Both the position numbers and the translations under genes were made by a program. The notes beneath the pieces are model-generated. The model was not told where the DNA came from, ran no database searches, and saw only the letters and a list, made by a program, of their open reading frames with translations. A stretch of 64,000 bases of DNA from an uncultured Deferribacteraceae bacterium (GTDB lineage Bacteria > Chrysiogenota > Deferribacteres > Deferribacterales > Mucispirillaceae): positions 1-64,000 of the forward strand of contig CAMQYS010000004.1 of NCBI GenBank assembly GCA_947039395.1. The letters are read 5' to 3'. Shown here piece after piece: positions 39,060-48,173 of this stretch (positions are counted from its first letter, which is position 1; the number at the start of each line of letters is the position of its first letter).

Positions 39060-40106
39060 TTAATAATTTTTAGGTATATAATCGCAAAATGGCTCTTCTG
39101 CTAAATAGTCTCCAGTGATAGAATATGCCCTTGCTCTACAGCCTCCACAGACGTTTAAATGCTTACAAACTCCGCATTTTCCTTCGTATCCAGAGAAGTT
39201 ACGCATATCATCAAATAACTCTGATTTATCCCAAATATTTTTTAATGTATCTTCAAAAACATTTCCAGCTGGAAGTGCAAAATATGAACATGGGAATATA
39301 TCTCCTTTCGATGAAACAAAACATATACTCTGTCCAGCTATACATCCTTTACCGCCACCTGTAGAGAAACTTAACGATCTACGTTTAACATCTAATCCAT
39401 CTTCGTGGCTTCTCTCTTTCCATATTCTATAGTAGTGAGGAGCACAAGTTGGACGAACTAAAAGTTCCTCTTCAGATCTTTCCATATCGTAATGCCAATT
39501 TAAGATCGTTTCGTAATCTTCTTTCGATACAAGTTCAGCCATAATATCCTCACCTCTACCAGTTGGCACAATTAAGAACATATACCAAGCATGTGCACCG
39601 ATTGATTTAGCAAGTTTATAACAATCTTCAATGTATGCTTGATTACGCTTCGTAAATGATGAATTAACTATAAATTTAATATCATGTTTCTTGAAATATT
39701 CTACTGCATTTAAAACAGATTTAAATGCTCCTTTAACGCCTCTAAAGTTATCATGAATTTCATCATTAGGTCCGTCAATACTGATGGATACTATTTTCAT
39801 TCCAGAATCTATAATTTTTTTACACACATCATCATCAACTAATAATCCGTTTGTTGCCATCGCCATACGAAGTCCAAGTTTTGTACCGTATGATGCGATA
39901 TCAAATATGTCTCCTCTTACAAGTGGTTCGCCACCTGATAAAACTATTGTTGGGTTAGCCATTTCTTTTATTTGATCTAAAAAGTTATAACACTTTTCTA
40001 ACGTCCATACACCAGTTTCAGAAAATTTATCAGATGATGACCTGCAATGAACACATGTAAGGTTACACGCTTGTGTTACTTCCCAAGCCAGCCATTTTAA
40101 TTCCAT
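39060..40106 (-). CDS. Radical SAM/SPASM protein, NirJ/AhbD-like
   Basis: A 348-residue radical SAM enzyme with cluster ligands C14, C18 and C21 in [11 protein letters not shown], the SAM-binding [12 protein letters not shown], and a C-terminal SPASM domain for auxiliary iron-sulfur clusters ([11 protein letters not shown], then [17 protein letters not shown] and CDYIP). The segment [15 protein letters not shown] is typical of the NirJ/AhbC/AhbD group, which modifies siroheme-derived tetrapyrroles; AhbD converts iron-coproporphyrin to heme. No other heme genes adjoin, so peptide modification cannot be excluded. Confidence 0.72.
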   Translation of the reverse strand: MELKWLAWEVTQACNLTCVHCRSSSDKFSETGVWTLEKCYNFLDQIKEMANPTIVLSGGEPLVRGDIFDIASYGTKLGLRMAMATNGLLVDDDVCKKIIDSGMKIVSISIDGPNDEIHDNFRGVKGAFKSVLNAVEYFKKHDIKFIVNSSFTKRNQAYIEDCYKLAKSIGAHAWYMFLIVPTGRGEDIMAELVSKEDYETILNWHYDMERSEEELLVRPTCAPHYYRIWKERSHEDGLDVKRRSLSFSTGGGKGCIAGQSICFVSSKGDIFPCSYFALPAGNVFEDTLKNIWDKSELFDDMRNFSGYEGKCGVCKHLNVCGGCRARAYSITGDYLAEEPFCDYIPKNY

Positions 40107-40238
40107 ATCTTATTTACCTCTAAGATTATATGATTGTAAAACATAACTTTAATAGTTCTACAATACTTATACAATGTTAATACAATTTTTAACGTATGAC
40201 AATATAATTATATAATAATTGATGAAAATAGATTACTC

Positions 40239-41015
40239 TTATCTAATCCATCTATTAATATCTTCACTACTATCATAAAAGAAAAATGCTTCATCAACAT
40301 TAAGTTGGTTTAATTTATAACTTTTAGGTAGAGGCAATTTACCAAATGATCTAAGCACTCTCATAACTTCTCTATCTAAATTATGATACCCACTACTACT
40401 AATCATCTTTATATTAACGATTGATCCATCTGATAATATTGAAAATTGTACACCAACAACCCCCCTTTCCCCTCTAATAGCAGACTCTCTAGGATACTTC
40501 CATATCTGATATATTCTTGTACGAAATTTACCAAAATACGAAGCATACTTATCTTCAAACTTATTATATGATGCTGTATCTTCGCCGTCCCTATCGACAC
40601 TTTTTTGACGAGCAACTCTATTCGTTATCTCTTTAGTATTAAGTATATTTGGCTTATACACCGTTGCAAGATCTGATTTAGAATTAACTATCTCATCGTT
40701 CTCATTCAGAGTAGATTTAGGTAATAAACTACCTTCAGGCTCATCAATATTACTCTCTTTAGAAGATGTAATTTTGTCGTGATCAAATGTAGTATCTCTA
40801 TCATCATCAATAGGCGGAGGAATAACAGGAGGGGGTTCGTTAGATGGCATAGGTGGAGTGATAGGCTCAACTTTTTTTTCACTTATATATTCTATCTCTG
40901 TATACTCCTTCTCCTCTTCCACAACAGGCTTATGTATTTTAATTAAAACAATAGCAATATGGATTAATAAAGAGAGTAATATAGATATTATTAAAAACTT
41001 ATTTCTTCTAAACAT
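40239..41015 (-). CDS. tonB: TonB-like energy transducer
   Basis: A 258-residue protein with an N-terminal membrane anchor (residues 7-24, FLIISILLSLLIHIAIVLI), a proline-rich segment with PITPPMPSNEPPPVIPPP, and a C-terminal TonB domain (RIYQIWKYPRESAIRGERGVVGV is the start; LPLPKSYKL the end). It couples the inner-membrane proton gradient to outer-membrane receptors, which implies an outer membrane. ExbB and ExbD are not adjacent. It is divergent from the hsp20 operon. Confidence 0.85.
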   Translation of the reverse strand: MFRRNKFLIISILLSLLIHIAIVLIKIHKPVVEEEKEYTEIEYISEKKVEPITPPMPSNEPPPVIPPPIDDDRDTTFDHDKITSSKESNIDEPEGSLLPKSTLNENDEIVNSKSDLATVYKPNILNTKEITNRVARQKSVDRDGEDTASYNKFEDKYASYFGKFRTRIYQIWKYPRESAIRGERGVVGVQFSILSDGSIVNIKMISSSGYHNLDREVMRVLRSFGKLPLPKSYKLNQLNVDEAFFFYDSSEDINRWIR

Positions 41016-41091
41016 ATTGATAGAATAATAATACAGTATTAAAAGAATAACAACATTAAAGTTACTGTTTTAGAAAGATATTAAAAGATAT

Positions 41092-41112
41092 GTTGACAGT
41101 GATTGGCTCAAG
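41092..41112 (+). promoter_or_regulatory. HAIR-like HspR operator
   Basis: GTTGACA - N7 - GCTCAAG, with the exact 7-7-7 geometry of the HspR inverted repeat (CTTGAGT-N7-ACTCAAG): the right arm matches 6 of 7 bases, the left arm matches the TTGA core. It covers the -35 box and most of the spacer of the promoter at 41093-41121, a position suited to repression. The hspR gene lies 1.8 kb downstream. Confidence 0.65.
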
Positions 41113-41121
41113 TATTATAAT
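41093..41121 (+). promoter_or_regulatory. Consensus sigma-70 promoter of the heat-shock operon
   Basis: Perfect TTGACA (41093-41098), 17-base spacer, perfect TATAAT (41116-41121). The hsp20 ATG follows 38 bases later. This is the best promoter match in the window. Confidence 0.88.
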
Positions 41122-41158
41122 GCAAACAGAAGCATATTTAATTATATGGGGAGACTTA

Positions 41159-41590
41159 ATGTCATTAATCAGATGGAACCCAGTAAACGATATTCTCACT
41201 CTGCAAGAGAAGGTGAACAAATTATTTGATGATAATAATGATGATCAATCTACTACACACACATTTACTCCTTTAGTAGATATAATTGAAACTAATAATG
41301 ATATAAAATTAATAATAGAAGTTGCAGGTATGAAAGAGGAAGATATTGATATACAGATTACAGATGGAAGTGTGATTGTTAAAGGAGAGAGAGTTTTTGA
41401 TGAAGATCTTAATGAAGAGAGCTCTTATAAATTAGAAAGACAGTACGGTAATTTTAAACTCTCATTTGCAGTACACCCAAAGATTACTTCTCCTGCTGTA
41501 TCTGCAACTCTCAAAGATGGTTTATTAAGAATTGTTTTAAGAAAAAAAATTGAACCTAATTCTAAATCTATAGTAATTAATAAAGAGTAA
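41159..41590 (+). CDS. Hsp20/alpha-crystallin small heat-shock protein
   Basis: A 143-residue ATP-independent holdase. The alpha-crystallin domain (about residues 40-135) shows VDIIETNNDIKLIIEVAGMKEEDI, GSVIVKGERV, ERQYGNFKLSFAVHP and the closing ATLKDGLLRIVLRK. The start is ATG 41159-41161 (MSLIRWNP), with GGGGAGA upstream; an open frame extending back over the promoter is ignored. It is the first gene of the hsp20-dnaJ-hspR-clpB cluster. Confidence 0.94.
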   Translation: MSLIRWNPVNDILTLQEKVNKLFDDNNDDQSTTHTFTPLVDIIETNNDIKLIIEVAGMKEEDIDIQITDGSVIVKGERVFDEDLNEESSYKLERQYGNFKLSFAVHPKITSPAVSATLKDGLLRIVLRKKIEPNSKSIVINKE

Positions 41591-41699
41591 TAATATACTA
41601 TTTAGAGTAATGTTAAATAATGTTACAATATAAATTTGAGATATCTTGCTAAACATACAATTATCTCATTTGTTTTAAAGAAAATAATATGGACGGTTT

Positions 41700-42818
41700 A
41701 TGATTAAAAGTAAAGATTACTATGAAATTTTAGAGGTATCTAAATCAGCAACAGCTGAAGATATAAAGAAGAACTATAAAAAATTAGCAAAAAAGTATCA
41801 TCCTGATATGCATCCTAATGATAAAGAAGCTGAAATAAAATTTAAAGAGTTATCAGAAGCTTATGCCGTTCTATCTGATAGTGAAAAACGTAAAGATTAT
41901 AACTCATTAGGGCATGAAGCATTTACATCATCAGGGCAAGGACACAATTTTAGAAATATGAACTCTGAAGATATGCGATCATTTCGTTTCGGTGGCAACA
42001 CATCATTTGAAGATATTTTTGGAGATGCTTTCGGTACAGGAAGAAGAAAGAAAAAAAAACCTGCAAACCAAAAAGGTGATGACAAACTCTATGCTGTTAC
42101 AATTGATCTTGATGATGCGATAACAGGTTCAATAATTGAGCTATCTATCACAAGACGTGAAAAATGTAAACAGTGTAATGGTGCTACTGGAACAAAAGGT
42201 AAATGTACTGATTGTAACGGTACTGGAGAGGATCAATCACAACGTTCATACTATCAAGAGTCGTGTTATACATGTGATGGTTCTGGAGAGGCTATTGTTG
42301 AACCGTGTAAAGTATGTGGCGCAACAGGGCTAACACCGATATATGAAAAAATTAAAGTAACTGTACCTAAAGGTATTAAAAATGGTGGAAAGATACGTTT
42401 ATCTGGTAAAGGTGATGATGGTCGTGGTACTGGTAAAACTGGAGATTTATACATTGAAATAAATATTAACGAACACTCTATCTATACTCGTGATGGCGAC
42501 AACCTATATCTAAACTTAGATGTAGATATGTTTGAGGCTTTATTAGGTGCAAAAATTACTGTTCCTACTCCTTATGGAGAGGTTATGCTAAATATCCCTA
42601 AAGGAAGTAATAATGAACAGAAATTTAGATTAAAATCAAGAGGAATGCCTAAAATGAAATCTGTAGAGTTTGGAGACCTATATGTTGTTATACATGTAAA
42701 AACTCCAAAAATTGAGGACGATAATATTTTAAATGATCTTAAAAGTATTATGGATAAAACAAAACGAATTGATAGGTCATTGATTTTAAATGAAGGTATG
42801 ATTAAGAAAGATCAGTAG
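41700..42818 (+). CDS. dnaJ: DnaJ-type co-chaperone
   Basis: A 372-residue Hsp40 with the J-domain (YYEILEVSKSATAEDIKKNY, HPD at about residue 36), a short and glycine-poor linker, a zinc-binding region with four CXXCXG-like motifs (CKQCNGATG, CTDCNGTG, CYTCDGSG, CKVCGATG), and two C-terminal substrate-binding domains (TVPKGIKNGGKIRLSGKG, TPYGEVMLNIPKG). It stimulates DnaK, which is not in this window. It lies 109 bp after hsp20 and 44 bp before hspR. The reduced G/F linker hints at a specialised DnaJ. Confidence 0.93.
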   Translation: MIKSKDYYEILEVSKSATAEDIKKNYKKLAKKYHPDMHPNDKEAEIKFKELSEAYAVLSDSEKRKDYNSLGHEAFTSSGQGHNFRNMNSEDMRSFRFGGNTSFEDIFGDAFGTGRRKKKKPANQKGDDKLYAVTIDLDDAITGSIIELSITRREKCKQCNGATGTKGKCTDCNGTGEDQSQRSYYQESCYTCDGSGEAIVEPCKVCGATGLTPIYEKIKVTVPKGIKNGGKIRLSGKGDDGRGTGKTGDLYIEININEHSIYTRDGDNLYLNLDVDMFEALLGAKITVPTPYGEVMLNIPKGSNNEQKFRLKSRGMPKMKSVEFGDLYVVIHVKTPKIEDDNILNDLKSIMDKTKRIDRSLILNEGMIKKDQ

Positions 42819-42862
42819 ATCTATAAAGTATAAGATCGCAACAAAATTACAAGGATATAGGT

Positions 42863-43225
42863 ATGGAAGAGAAACCATTATATGTAATAAGTATTGTATC
42901 TGATCTATTAGGATTGCATCCTCAAACTTTACGCCAATATGAAAGATTAGGGTTTATTGAGCCATCAAGAACTATCGGAAACACCCGTTTATACTCTGAA
43001 AATGATATAGAACAGTTAAAAAAAATTATTCTATTAACAAGAGAAAACGGTGTAAACTTAGCTGGTGTAGAGATAATTTTGCAGATGCAAAAAGAGATAG
43101 ATATCTTAAATGAACAGATCAATGATAAAATAAGTCGTATTAAAAATAATTTTGATAATAATAAAAGAAGAGACGGACTATCTATTAACAAAGTTTATAC
43201 TAAGATAACTATTTTAAAAGAGTAA
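42863..43225 (+). CDS. hspR: MerR-family heat-shock repressor HspR
   Basis: A 120-residue MerR-type regulator. The winged-helix domain YVISIVSDLLGLHPQTLRQYERLGFIEPSRTIGNTRLYS matches HspR closely, followed by the dimerisation helix ending near residue 90 and a basic tail. HspR represses its own operon in other bacteria by binding HAIR sites, often with DnaK as co-repressor. A HAIR-like site overlaps the promoter of this operon. AAGGATAT precedes the ATG, and clpB starts 16 bp downstream. Confidence 0.92.
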   Translation: MEEKPLYVISIVSDLLGLHPQTLRQYERLGFIEPSRTIGNTRLYSENDIEQLKKIILLTRENGVNLAGVEIILQMQKEIDILNEQINDKISRIKNNFDNNKRRDGLSINKVYTKITILKE

Positions 43226-43241
43226 GTCGGGGATAAGTATT

Positions 43242-45851
43242 ATGATAAATTTTAATAAATTAACTATTAAAGCACAAGAGTCATTACAAAGTGCGATCTC
43301 TTTAGCAAATGAAAAGAGTAATCAACAAGTACAACTTGAGCATCAGTTAGTGGCGTTAATAAATCAAGAAGATGGATTAACTGTTCCTATATTGCAAAAA
43401 ATTGGAATAGATTATGATAGATTAAAAACAGAGGTTATGGAGCTTATAACCAATCTTCCTAAAGTTTCTGGAGATACAGATACAGTTATCTCTAAAGAGC
43501 TTATTAAAGTTTATGATTACGCTCAAAAATACGCTAAAAAAATGTCTGATGAGTATATATCTGTTGAACATATTCTTCTTGGTATTATAGAAAATGCTGA
43601 ATATTCATTAAGAAAAATATTCACAACGTTTAATATTAATGAAAAAATAATGGAACAAGCGTTATTAACTATTCGTAAAGGAGCAAAAATTACCGATCAA
43701 AACCCTGAAGATAAGTTAAATGTATTGGAAAAGTATACGATAGACTTAACTAAACGTGCAAGAGACGGAAAACTTGATCCAGTTATCGGTAGAGATGAAG
43801 AGATTAGAAGAGTTATACATGTGCTATCTAGAAGAACTAAAAATAATCCGATATTAATCGGTGAACCAGGTGTTGGTAAAACAGCAATCGCTGAAGGTTT
43901 AGCATTAAGAATTATTGATGGAGATACTCCTGATTCATTAAAAGACAAAACTGTCGTAGTCTTAGATATGGGAATATTGATTGCAGGAACAAAATATCGT
44001 GGTGAGTTTGAAGATAGATTAAAAGGTATAATAAAAGAGATTATTGATAGTAATGGTAACATAATATTATTTATAGACGAAATACATACCTTAGTAGGTG
44101 CTGGTGCAACGGAAGGTGCAATGGATGCAGCAAATATACTTAAACCATCGCTTGCAAGAGGAGAGCTACATTGTATCGGTGCAACAACACTAGATGAATA
44201 TAAAAAATATATTGAAAAAGATGCTGCCTTAGAAAGACGGTTTCAACCTGTTGCAATAAATGAACCATCTGTTGAAGATACTATCTCAATTCTTAGAGGA
44301 TTAAAAGAAAGATATGAAATTCATCATGGTGTAAGAATAAAAGATTCTGCACTTGTTGCAGCCGCTCATCTTGCAAATAAATATATAACTGATAGATTTA
44401 TGCCTGATAAAGCGATAGATCTTATTGATGAGGCTACAGCAAAACTTAGAATGGAAATAGACTCTATGCCTCAAGAGTTAGACGAATTAGAGAGAAGATT
44501 TCGTCAATTAGAAATTGAGAGACAAGCATTAAAAAAAGAAAAAGATAATGCATCTAAGATAAGATACGATAAAATAGAGAGTGAGATAGCTAACCTTAAT
44601 GACAAGATATCTATTATTAGAACTAAATGGAATAACGAAAAAGAAATTATCTTTAAAGTTAGAGAGCTTAAAGAGAAAATAGAAGATACAAAACATCAAG
44701 CTTTTAATGCTGAAAGAAAAGGTGATTTTGAATCAGCTTCTGTACTTAAATACGGCAAGTTAGTAGAGCTAGAGAAAGAGTTAGATACTTACAATAATAA
44801 AATCATATCTATTCAAACAGGTAACCCTCTTCTTAAAGAAGAAGTTGATGAAGAAGATATCGCTGAAGTTGTATCTAATTGGACAAAAATTCCTGTAAAA
44901 AAACTCCTAGAGGAAGAAGTCGATAAACTTATTAACATGGAGAGCTATCTACATAAAAGAGTTATCGGACAAAATGTAGCGATTAAAACTGTTTCTGATG
45001 CTATACGAAGGAATAGAGCTGGTTTAAACGATATAAATAAACCTATCGGCTCATTTATCTTCTTAGGTCCAACAGGTGTTGGTAAAACCGAGCTTGCTAA
45101 AGCATTAGCTGAATTTTTATTTGATTCTGAAAATGCACTTATTAGAATTGATATGAGCGAATATATGGAGAAACACTCTGTCTCAAAATTAATAGGATCT
45201 CCTCCTGGATATGTAGGATATGAAGCAGGTGGACAATTGACAGATAAAGTAAGACGTAGACCCTACTCTGTTATCCTCTTTGATGAAATAGAGAAAGCTC
45301 ATCCAGATGTCTTTAATGTTCTACTACAACTACTAGATGATGGAAGATTAACTGATGGTAAAGGAAGGGTTGTATCATTTAAAAACACATTAATAATAAT
45401 GACTTCTAATATAGCATCTTTAAAGATACAAGAAGAATTTGCCGAAGAGAAAACTATGGAAGAGAAATATAGAATGATGAGTAAAATCGCTATGGACGAG
45501 TTATCTATATATTTCAAACCAGAATTTATTAATCGTATAGATGATATTATTGTGTTTCATCCACTACAAGATGAAGATTTGAAAAAAATTATTAAATTAA
45601 CTTTAAATAGTATTGAAAAAAGATTGGAAAATAATTCTGTTAAAGTAACCTTTGATAACTCTGTAATTGATGAGATATCTAAAACAGGTTTTGATAGATC
45701 ATATGGTGCTAGACCTATGAAAAGAATTATACAGAAAAAAATAGAAAACTTTATTGCTGATAAAATAATTAGAGGAGAAATAAAACAAAATTCTCTTATT
45801 AATTTATACTATAAAAATTCACAGTTAGAGTTTAAAAATATAAATAGTTAA
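43242..45851 (+). CDS. clpB: Chaperone/disaggregase ClpB
   Basis: An 869-residue Hsp100 disaggregase working with DnaK and DnaJ on aggregated proteins. It has the Clp N-domain, nucleotide-binding domain 1 with Walker A GEPGVGKTAIAEGLA (about residue 210) and PVIGRDEEIRRVIHVLSRRTK, the coiled-coil M-domain (about 405-530), and nucleotide-binding domain 2 with GPTGVGKTELAKALAEFLF and IRIDMSEYMEKHSVSKLIG, then GARPMKRIIQ. The long M-domain separates it from ClpA/ClpC. GGGGATAAG precedes the ATG. It ends the HspR operon with a terminator-like hairpin. Confidence 0.96.
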   Translation: MINFNKLTIKAQESLQSAISLANEKSNQQVQLEHQLVALINQEDGLTVPILQKIGIDYDRLKTEVMELITNLPKVSGDTDTVISKELIKVYDYAQKYAKKMSDEYISVEHILLGIIENAEYSLRKIFTTFNINEKIMEQALLTIRKGAKITDQNPEDKLNVLEKYTIDLTKRARDGKLDPVIGRDEEIRRVIHVLSRRTKNNPILIGEPGVGKTAIAEGLALRIIDGDTPDSLKDKTVVVLDMGILIAGTKYRGEFEDRLKGIIKEIIDSNGNIILFIDEIHTLVGAGATEGAMDAANILKPSLARGELHCIGATTLDEYKKYIEKDAALERRFQPVAINEPSVEDTISILRGLKERYEIHHGVRIKDSALVAAAHLANKYITDRFMPDKAIDLIDEATAKLRMEIDSMPQELDELERRFRQLEIERQALKKEKDNASKIRYDKIESEIANLNDKISIIRTKWNNEKEIIFKVRELKEKIEDTKHQAFNAERKGDFESASVLKYGKLVELEKELDTYNNKIISIQTGNPLLKEEVDEEDIAEVVSNWTKIPVKKLLEEEVDKLINMESYLHKRVIGQNVAIKTVSDAIRRNRAGLNDINKPIGSFIFLGPTGVGKTELAKALAEFLFDSENALIRIDMSEYMEKHSVSKLIGSPPGYVGYEAGGQLTDKVRRRPYSVILFDEIEKAHPDVFNVLLQLLDDGRLTDGKGRVVSFKNTLIIMTSNIASLKIQEEFAEEKTMEEKYRMMSKIAMDELSIYFKPEFINRIDDIIVFHPLQDEDLKKIIKLTLNSIEKRLENNSVKVTFDNSVIDEISKTGFDRSYGARPMKRIIQKKIENFIADKIIRGEIKQNSLINLYYKNSQLEFKNINS

Positions 45852-45885
45852 TTTACTTTTTAACTTATTAATAAGTAAATTTTTA
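45850..45885 (+). terminator. Probable terminator after clpB
   Basis: Stem AATTTACTT / AAGTAAATT (9 bp) around a 14-base loop, followed by TTTTAG. AT-only stem, so weak; partial read-through into the sigma gene is possible. Confidence 0.55.
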
Positions 45886-45909
45886 GTTTATGGAGTTCAT
45901 GAATAAATA

Positions 45910-47106
45910 ATGACAAAAAGAACACCTAAAAAAAATGGTAGCGATGATCGTCTTAATAATGATCATGATATCATAAAAGATAACAGTTCAAATGTGCTTG
46001 ATAATATAAACGAGCTTAAAAATACAAACGAGCTTGATAATATAGACGAGCTTGATAACCTAGATGAGCTTGATAATGTAGATGAGCTTGATAACCTAGA
46101 TGAGCTTGATAATGTAGATGAGCTTGATGACCTAGATGAGCTTGATAATGTAGATCCAATTGATGTTCTTGATGAATTAGAAAATCTTGACTTAGTTGAT
46201 AGCGATATGCAAAATATAGGTCCGATTGATATTCTTGATAATATAGAACAACAAGATAAAATAGACGATAAAAAATCTTATGTCAGCAGTGATATCACTA
46301 CTCAATACTATAAAAATATCGCTCAATATAAACCATTAACTTTAGAACAAGAGTTGGCTTTAGGTAGAAAGATTAAAAAAGGTGATAAAAATGCCTTAAT
46401 GGAACTTCTACTTGCTAACCTTAAGTTTGTTGTCTCAATTGCTTTGAAATATAAAAATACATCTGTACCTATTCCTGATCTAATTAATCAAGGTAATATA
46501 GGATTATTAGAAGCTGCAAAAAGATATAAACCAGAGAAAAAAGTAAAGTTTATAACTTACGCTGTGTGGTGGATAAGACAATCGATTATAAGTTGTTTAT
46601 CAGATAATATCGGATCGGTAAAGTTATCGTTAAAACATAGTAGCTTACTTTATAAAATTAATTCTACATCAGAGAGATTATCAAAAGAGTTAAAACGTGC
46701 TCCTCATATAGATGAGATTGCTGCTCAACTTAGTATATCTGAAGAACAAATTGAAGCGATCTACCGTGTTTCTAAAGGAACACTTTCATTAGATACACCT
46801 ATATCTAACGATAATGAGACTTCATTTATTGATAGTATCGAAGATAAGGGAGAAAGTATTGAAGATATTCTTATTCAAAATATGTTAAAAGTATCTTTAC
46901 ATGATATAGTATCAGAACTTGATGAAAGAGAAGGTAAAATTATCGCATTAAGATTTGGATTAGATGGAGAAGACTCACTAACACTTGAAGAAGTTGGTAA
47001 CAAATTAAGCATATCAAGAGAGAGAGTAAGGCAACTAGAATCAAGAGCATTAGATAAACTTAAAAAGAAAGCTATAAAAAAGAGATTAAATGATTATCTT
47101 TATTAA
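45910..47106 (+). CDS. Sigma-70 family factor with acidic hexapeptide-repeat extension
   Basis: A 398-residue sigma factor. Region 2 (LLANLKFVVSIALKYKNTSVPIPDLINQGNIGLLEA, then YAVWWIRQSI), region 3 and region 4 with LTLEEVGNKLSISRERVRQLESRAL are complete. Region 2.4 (QSIISCLSDNIGSVKLSLK) departs from the primary-sigma form, so this looks like an alternative or group-2 factor. Residues 35-82 are eight tandem ELDN-x-D hexapeptides; with neighbouring sequence they give a very acidic, Asn/Asp/Leu-rich extension of about 110 residues. The position after clpB suggests a stress-response role. The ATG overlaps a three-codon ORF (45899-45910). Confidence 0.88.
   Translation: MTKRTPKKNGSDDRLNNDHDIIKDNSSNVLDNINELKNTNELDNIDELDNLDELDNVDELDNLDELDNVDELDDLDELDNVDPIDVLDELENLDLVDSDMQNIGPIDILDNIEQQDKIDDKKSYVSSDITTQYYKNIAQYKPLTLEQELALGRKIKKGDKNALMELLLANLKFVVSIALKYKNTSVPIPDLINQGNIGLLEAAKRYKPEKKVKFITYAVWWIRQSIISCLSDNIGSVKLSLKHSSLLYKINSTSERLSKELKRAPHIDEIAAQLSISEEQIEAIYRVSKGTLSLDTPISNDNETSFIDSIEDKGESIEDILIQNMLKVSLHDIVSELDEREGKIIALRFGLDGEDSLTLEEVGNKLSISRERVRQLESRALDKLKKKAIKKRLNDYLY
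46012..46155 (+). repeat. 18-bp coding repeat in the sigma gene, eight copies
   Basis: GAGCTTGATAA-type units start every 18 bases at 46012, 46030, 46048, 46066, 46084, 46102, 46120 and 46138; alternate units (ataatgtagat, ataacctagat) give a 36-base super-period. The array stays in frame and encodes ELDN-x-D. Confidence 0.93.
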
Positions 47107-47204
47107 TATCAAGTAACGATATAAAGTCTATTTAATATTTTGTTACTTTAAATAGTAACTCAAAATAGTATTAATAAAAGATAAGAGATGCTAACTTTAT
47201 ATAT

Positions 47205-47891
47205 TTACTCCAATACTCCAACATTCCGTGCAGTATTCCAATCAATGTTACTTAAATTGTCCGACTCTTCAGTTTCATAAAGATCTAAACCAACTGTTGA
47301 AAGCCCGATAAATTTTACGTTTCCATCTGTTTCATTTTCATATATAGCCTTAGTTGTAGATAAAGCTTGTACAAAATTAAATGCATCTTTTATATTCTGA
47401 TATTTACCGAGATACGTTCTACCTGTTTGCGAATCAAAATACTTTTGACATGCCTCAATCGTTTTACCTATGACATGATTAAGAAATAACACACTATAAT
47501 CAACTGTAAGTTCGCCAACTATTTTAGCACCAACCCAGCTTATATTATTTATATCCGTGATAGGATCATCGGTAACATATAATACATCTGATCTAATTTC
47601 ATGACCGTAATAATATTCTCTATTTTGTAAGCGATATACCCCTCTTGTATGAGATATCTCTTTTACAAAAACATATGTTCTACCTGTATAATCAGTATAA
47701 TTTTTACCACCATCACTATGATAAGAGAGATAACGTCCTGTGCTATCAATCAACAATTTATTGCTCACTTGTGCAAGAAAATTTGAAGGATGTGGCTTTA
47801 TATCACCATTGCCATTATTTTTATCATCTATGATATCCCCACATGATAAAATAAACAACTGTGTACACAGTAATAGTAATAATTTTTTGAT
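47205..47891 (-). CDS. Predicted lipoprotein with an internal repeat, apparent ATC start
   Basis: A 228-residue protein of no recognised family. From ATC 47889-47891, six bases after AAGGA, it reads MKKLLLLLCTQLFILSC, an ideal lipoprotein signal with C17 as lipidated cysteine. The only conventional in-frame start (TTG 47856-47858) would remove most of the signal. The identical AAGGATATTTT precedes the ATG of the neighbouring gene at 48174. The mature part is duplicated: two blocks of TGR-containing sequence (DYTGRTYVF, DSQTGRTYLG) each end with DI/N-x-I-x-W-x-x-A-x-x-VG-x-L (NISWVGAKIVGEL and NIDWNTARNVGVLE). It lies between the sigma gene and repeats. Confidence 0.72.
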   Translation of the reverse strand: MKKLLLLLCTQLFILSCGDIIDDKNNGNGDIKPHPSNFLAQVSNKLLIDSTGRYLSYHSDGGKNYTDYTGRTYVFVKEISHTRGVYRLQNREYYYGHEIRSDVLYVTDDPITDINNISWVGAKIVGELTVDYSVLFLNHVIGKTIEACQKYFDSQTGRTYLGKYQNIKDAFNFVQALSTTKAIYENETDGNVKFIGLSTVGLDLYETEESDNLSNIDWNTARNVGVLE

Positions 47892-47970
47892 AAAATATCC
47901 TTAAATTTAATTCCGATTTTGCTGTATAAGTAAATATTATGTTTTTATAAGATAATGTCAATATTAAAAA

Positions 47971-48018
47971 TATTTAAGCATAAACAATATCAGATATTTA
48001 AGCATAAACAATATCAGA
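47971..48018. repeat. 24-bp direct repeat, two copies
   Basis: TATTTAAGCATAAACAATAT-containing 24-base unit repeated back to back at 47971 and 47995, upstream of both divergent accessory genes. Confidence 0.85.
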
Positions 48019-48173
48019 TATCTTATGTTTGATTACGGATATTTTTGAACTTCTTTCTGGTTATAAAGCTAATAAGTATAAACAATTTATCTATACTATA
48101 AATAACCAGTATTAACTTGTTTTTATATTTAAAAAGCTGTAAAATAGCTTGATATATGCAAAAGGATATTTTG

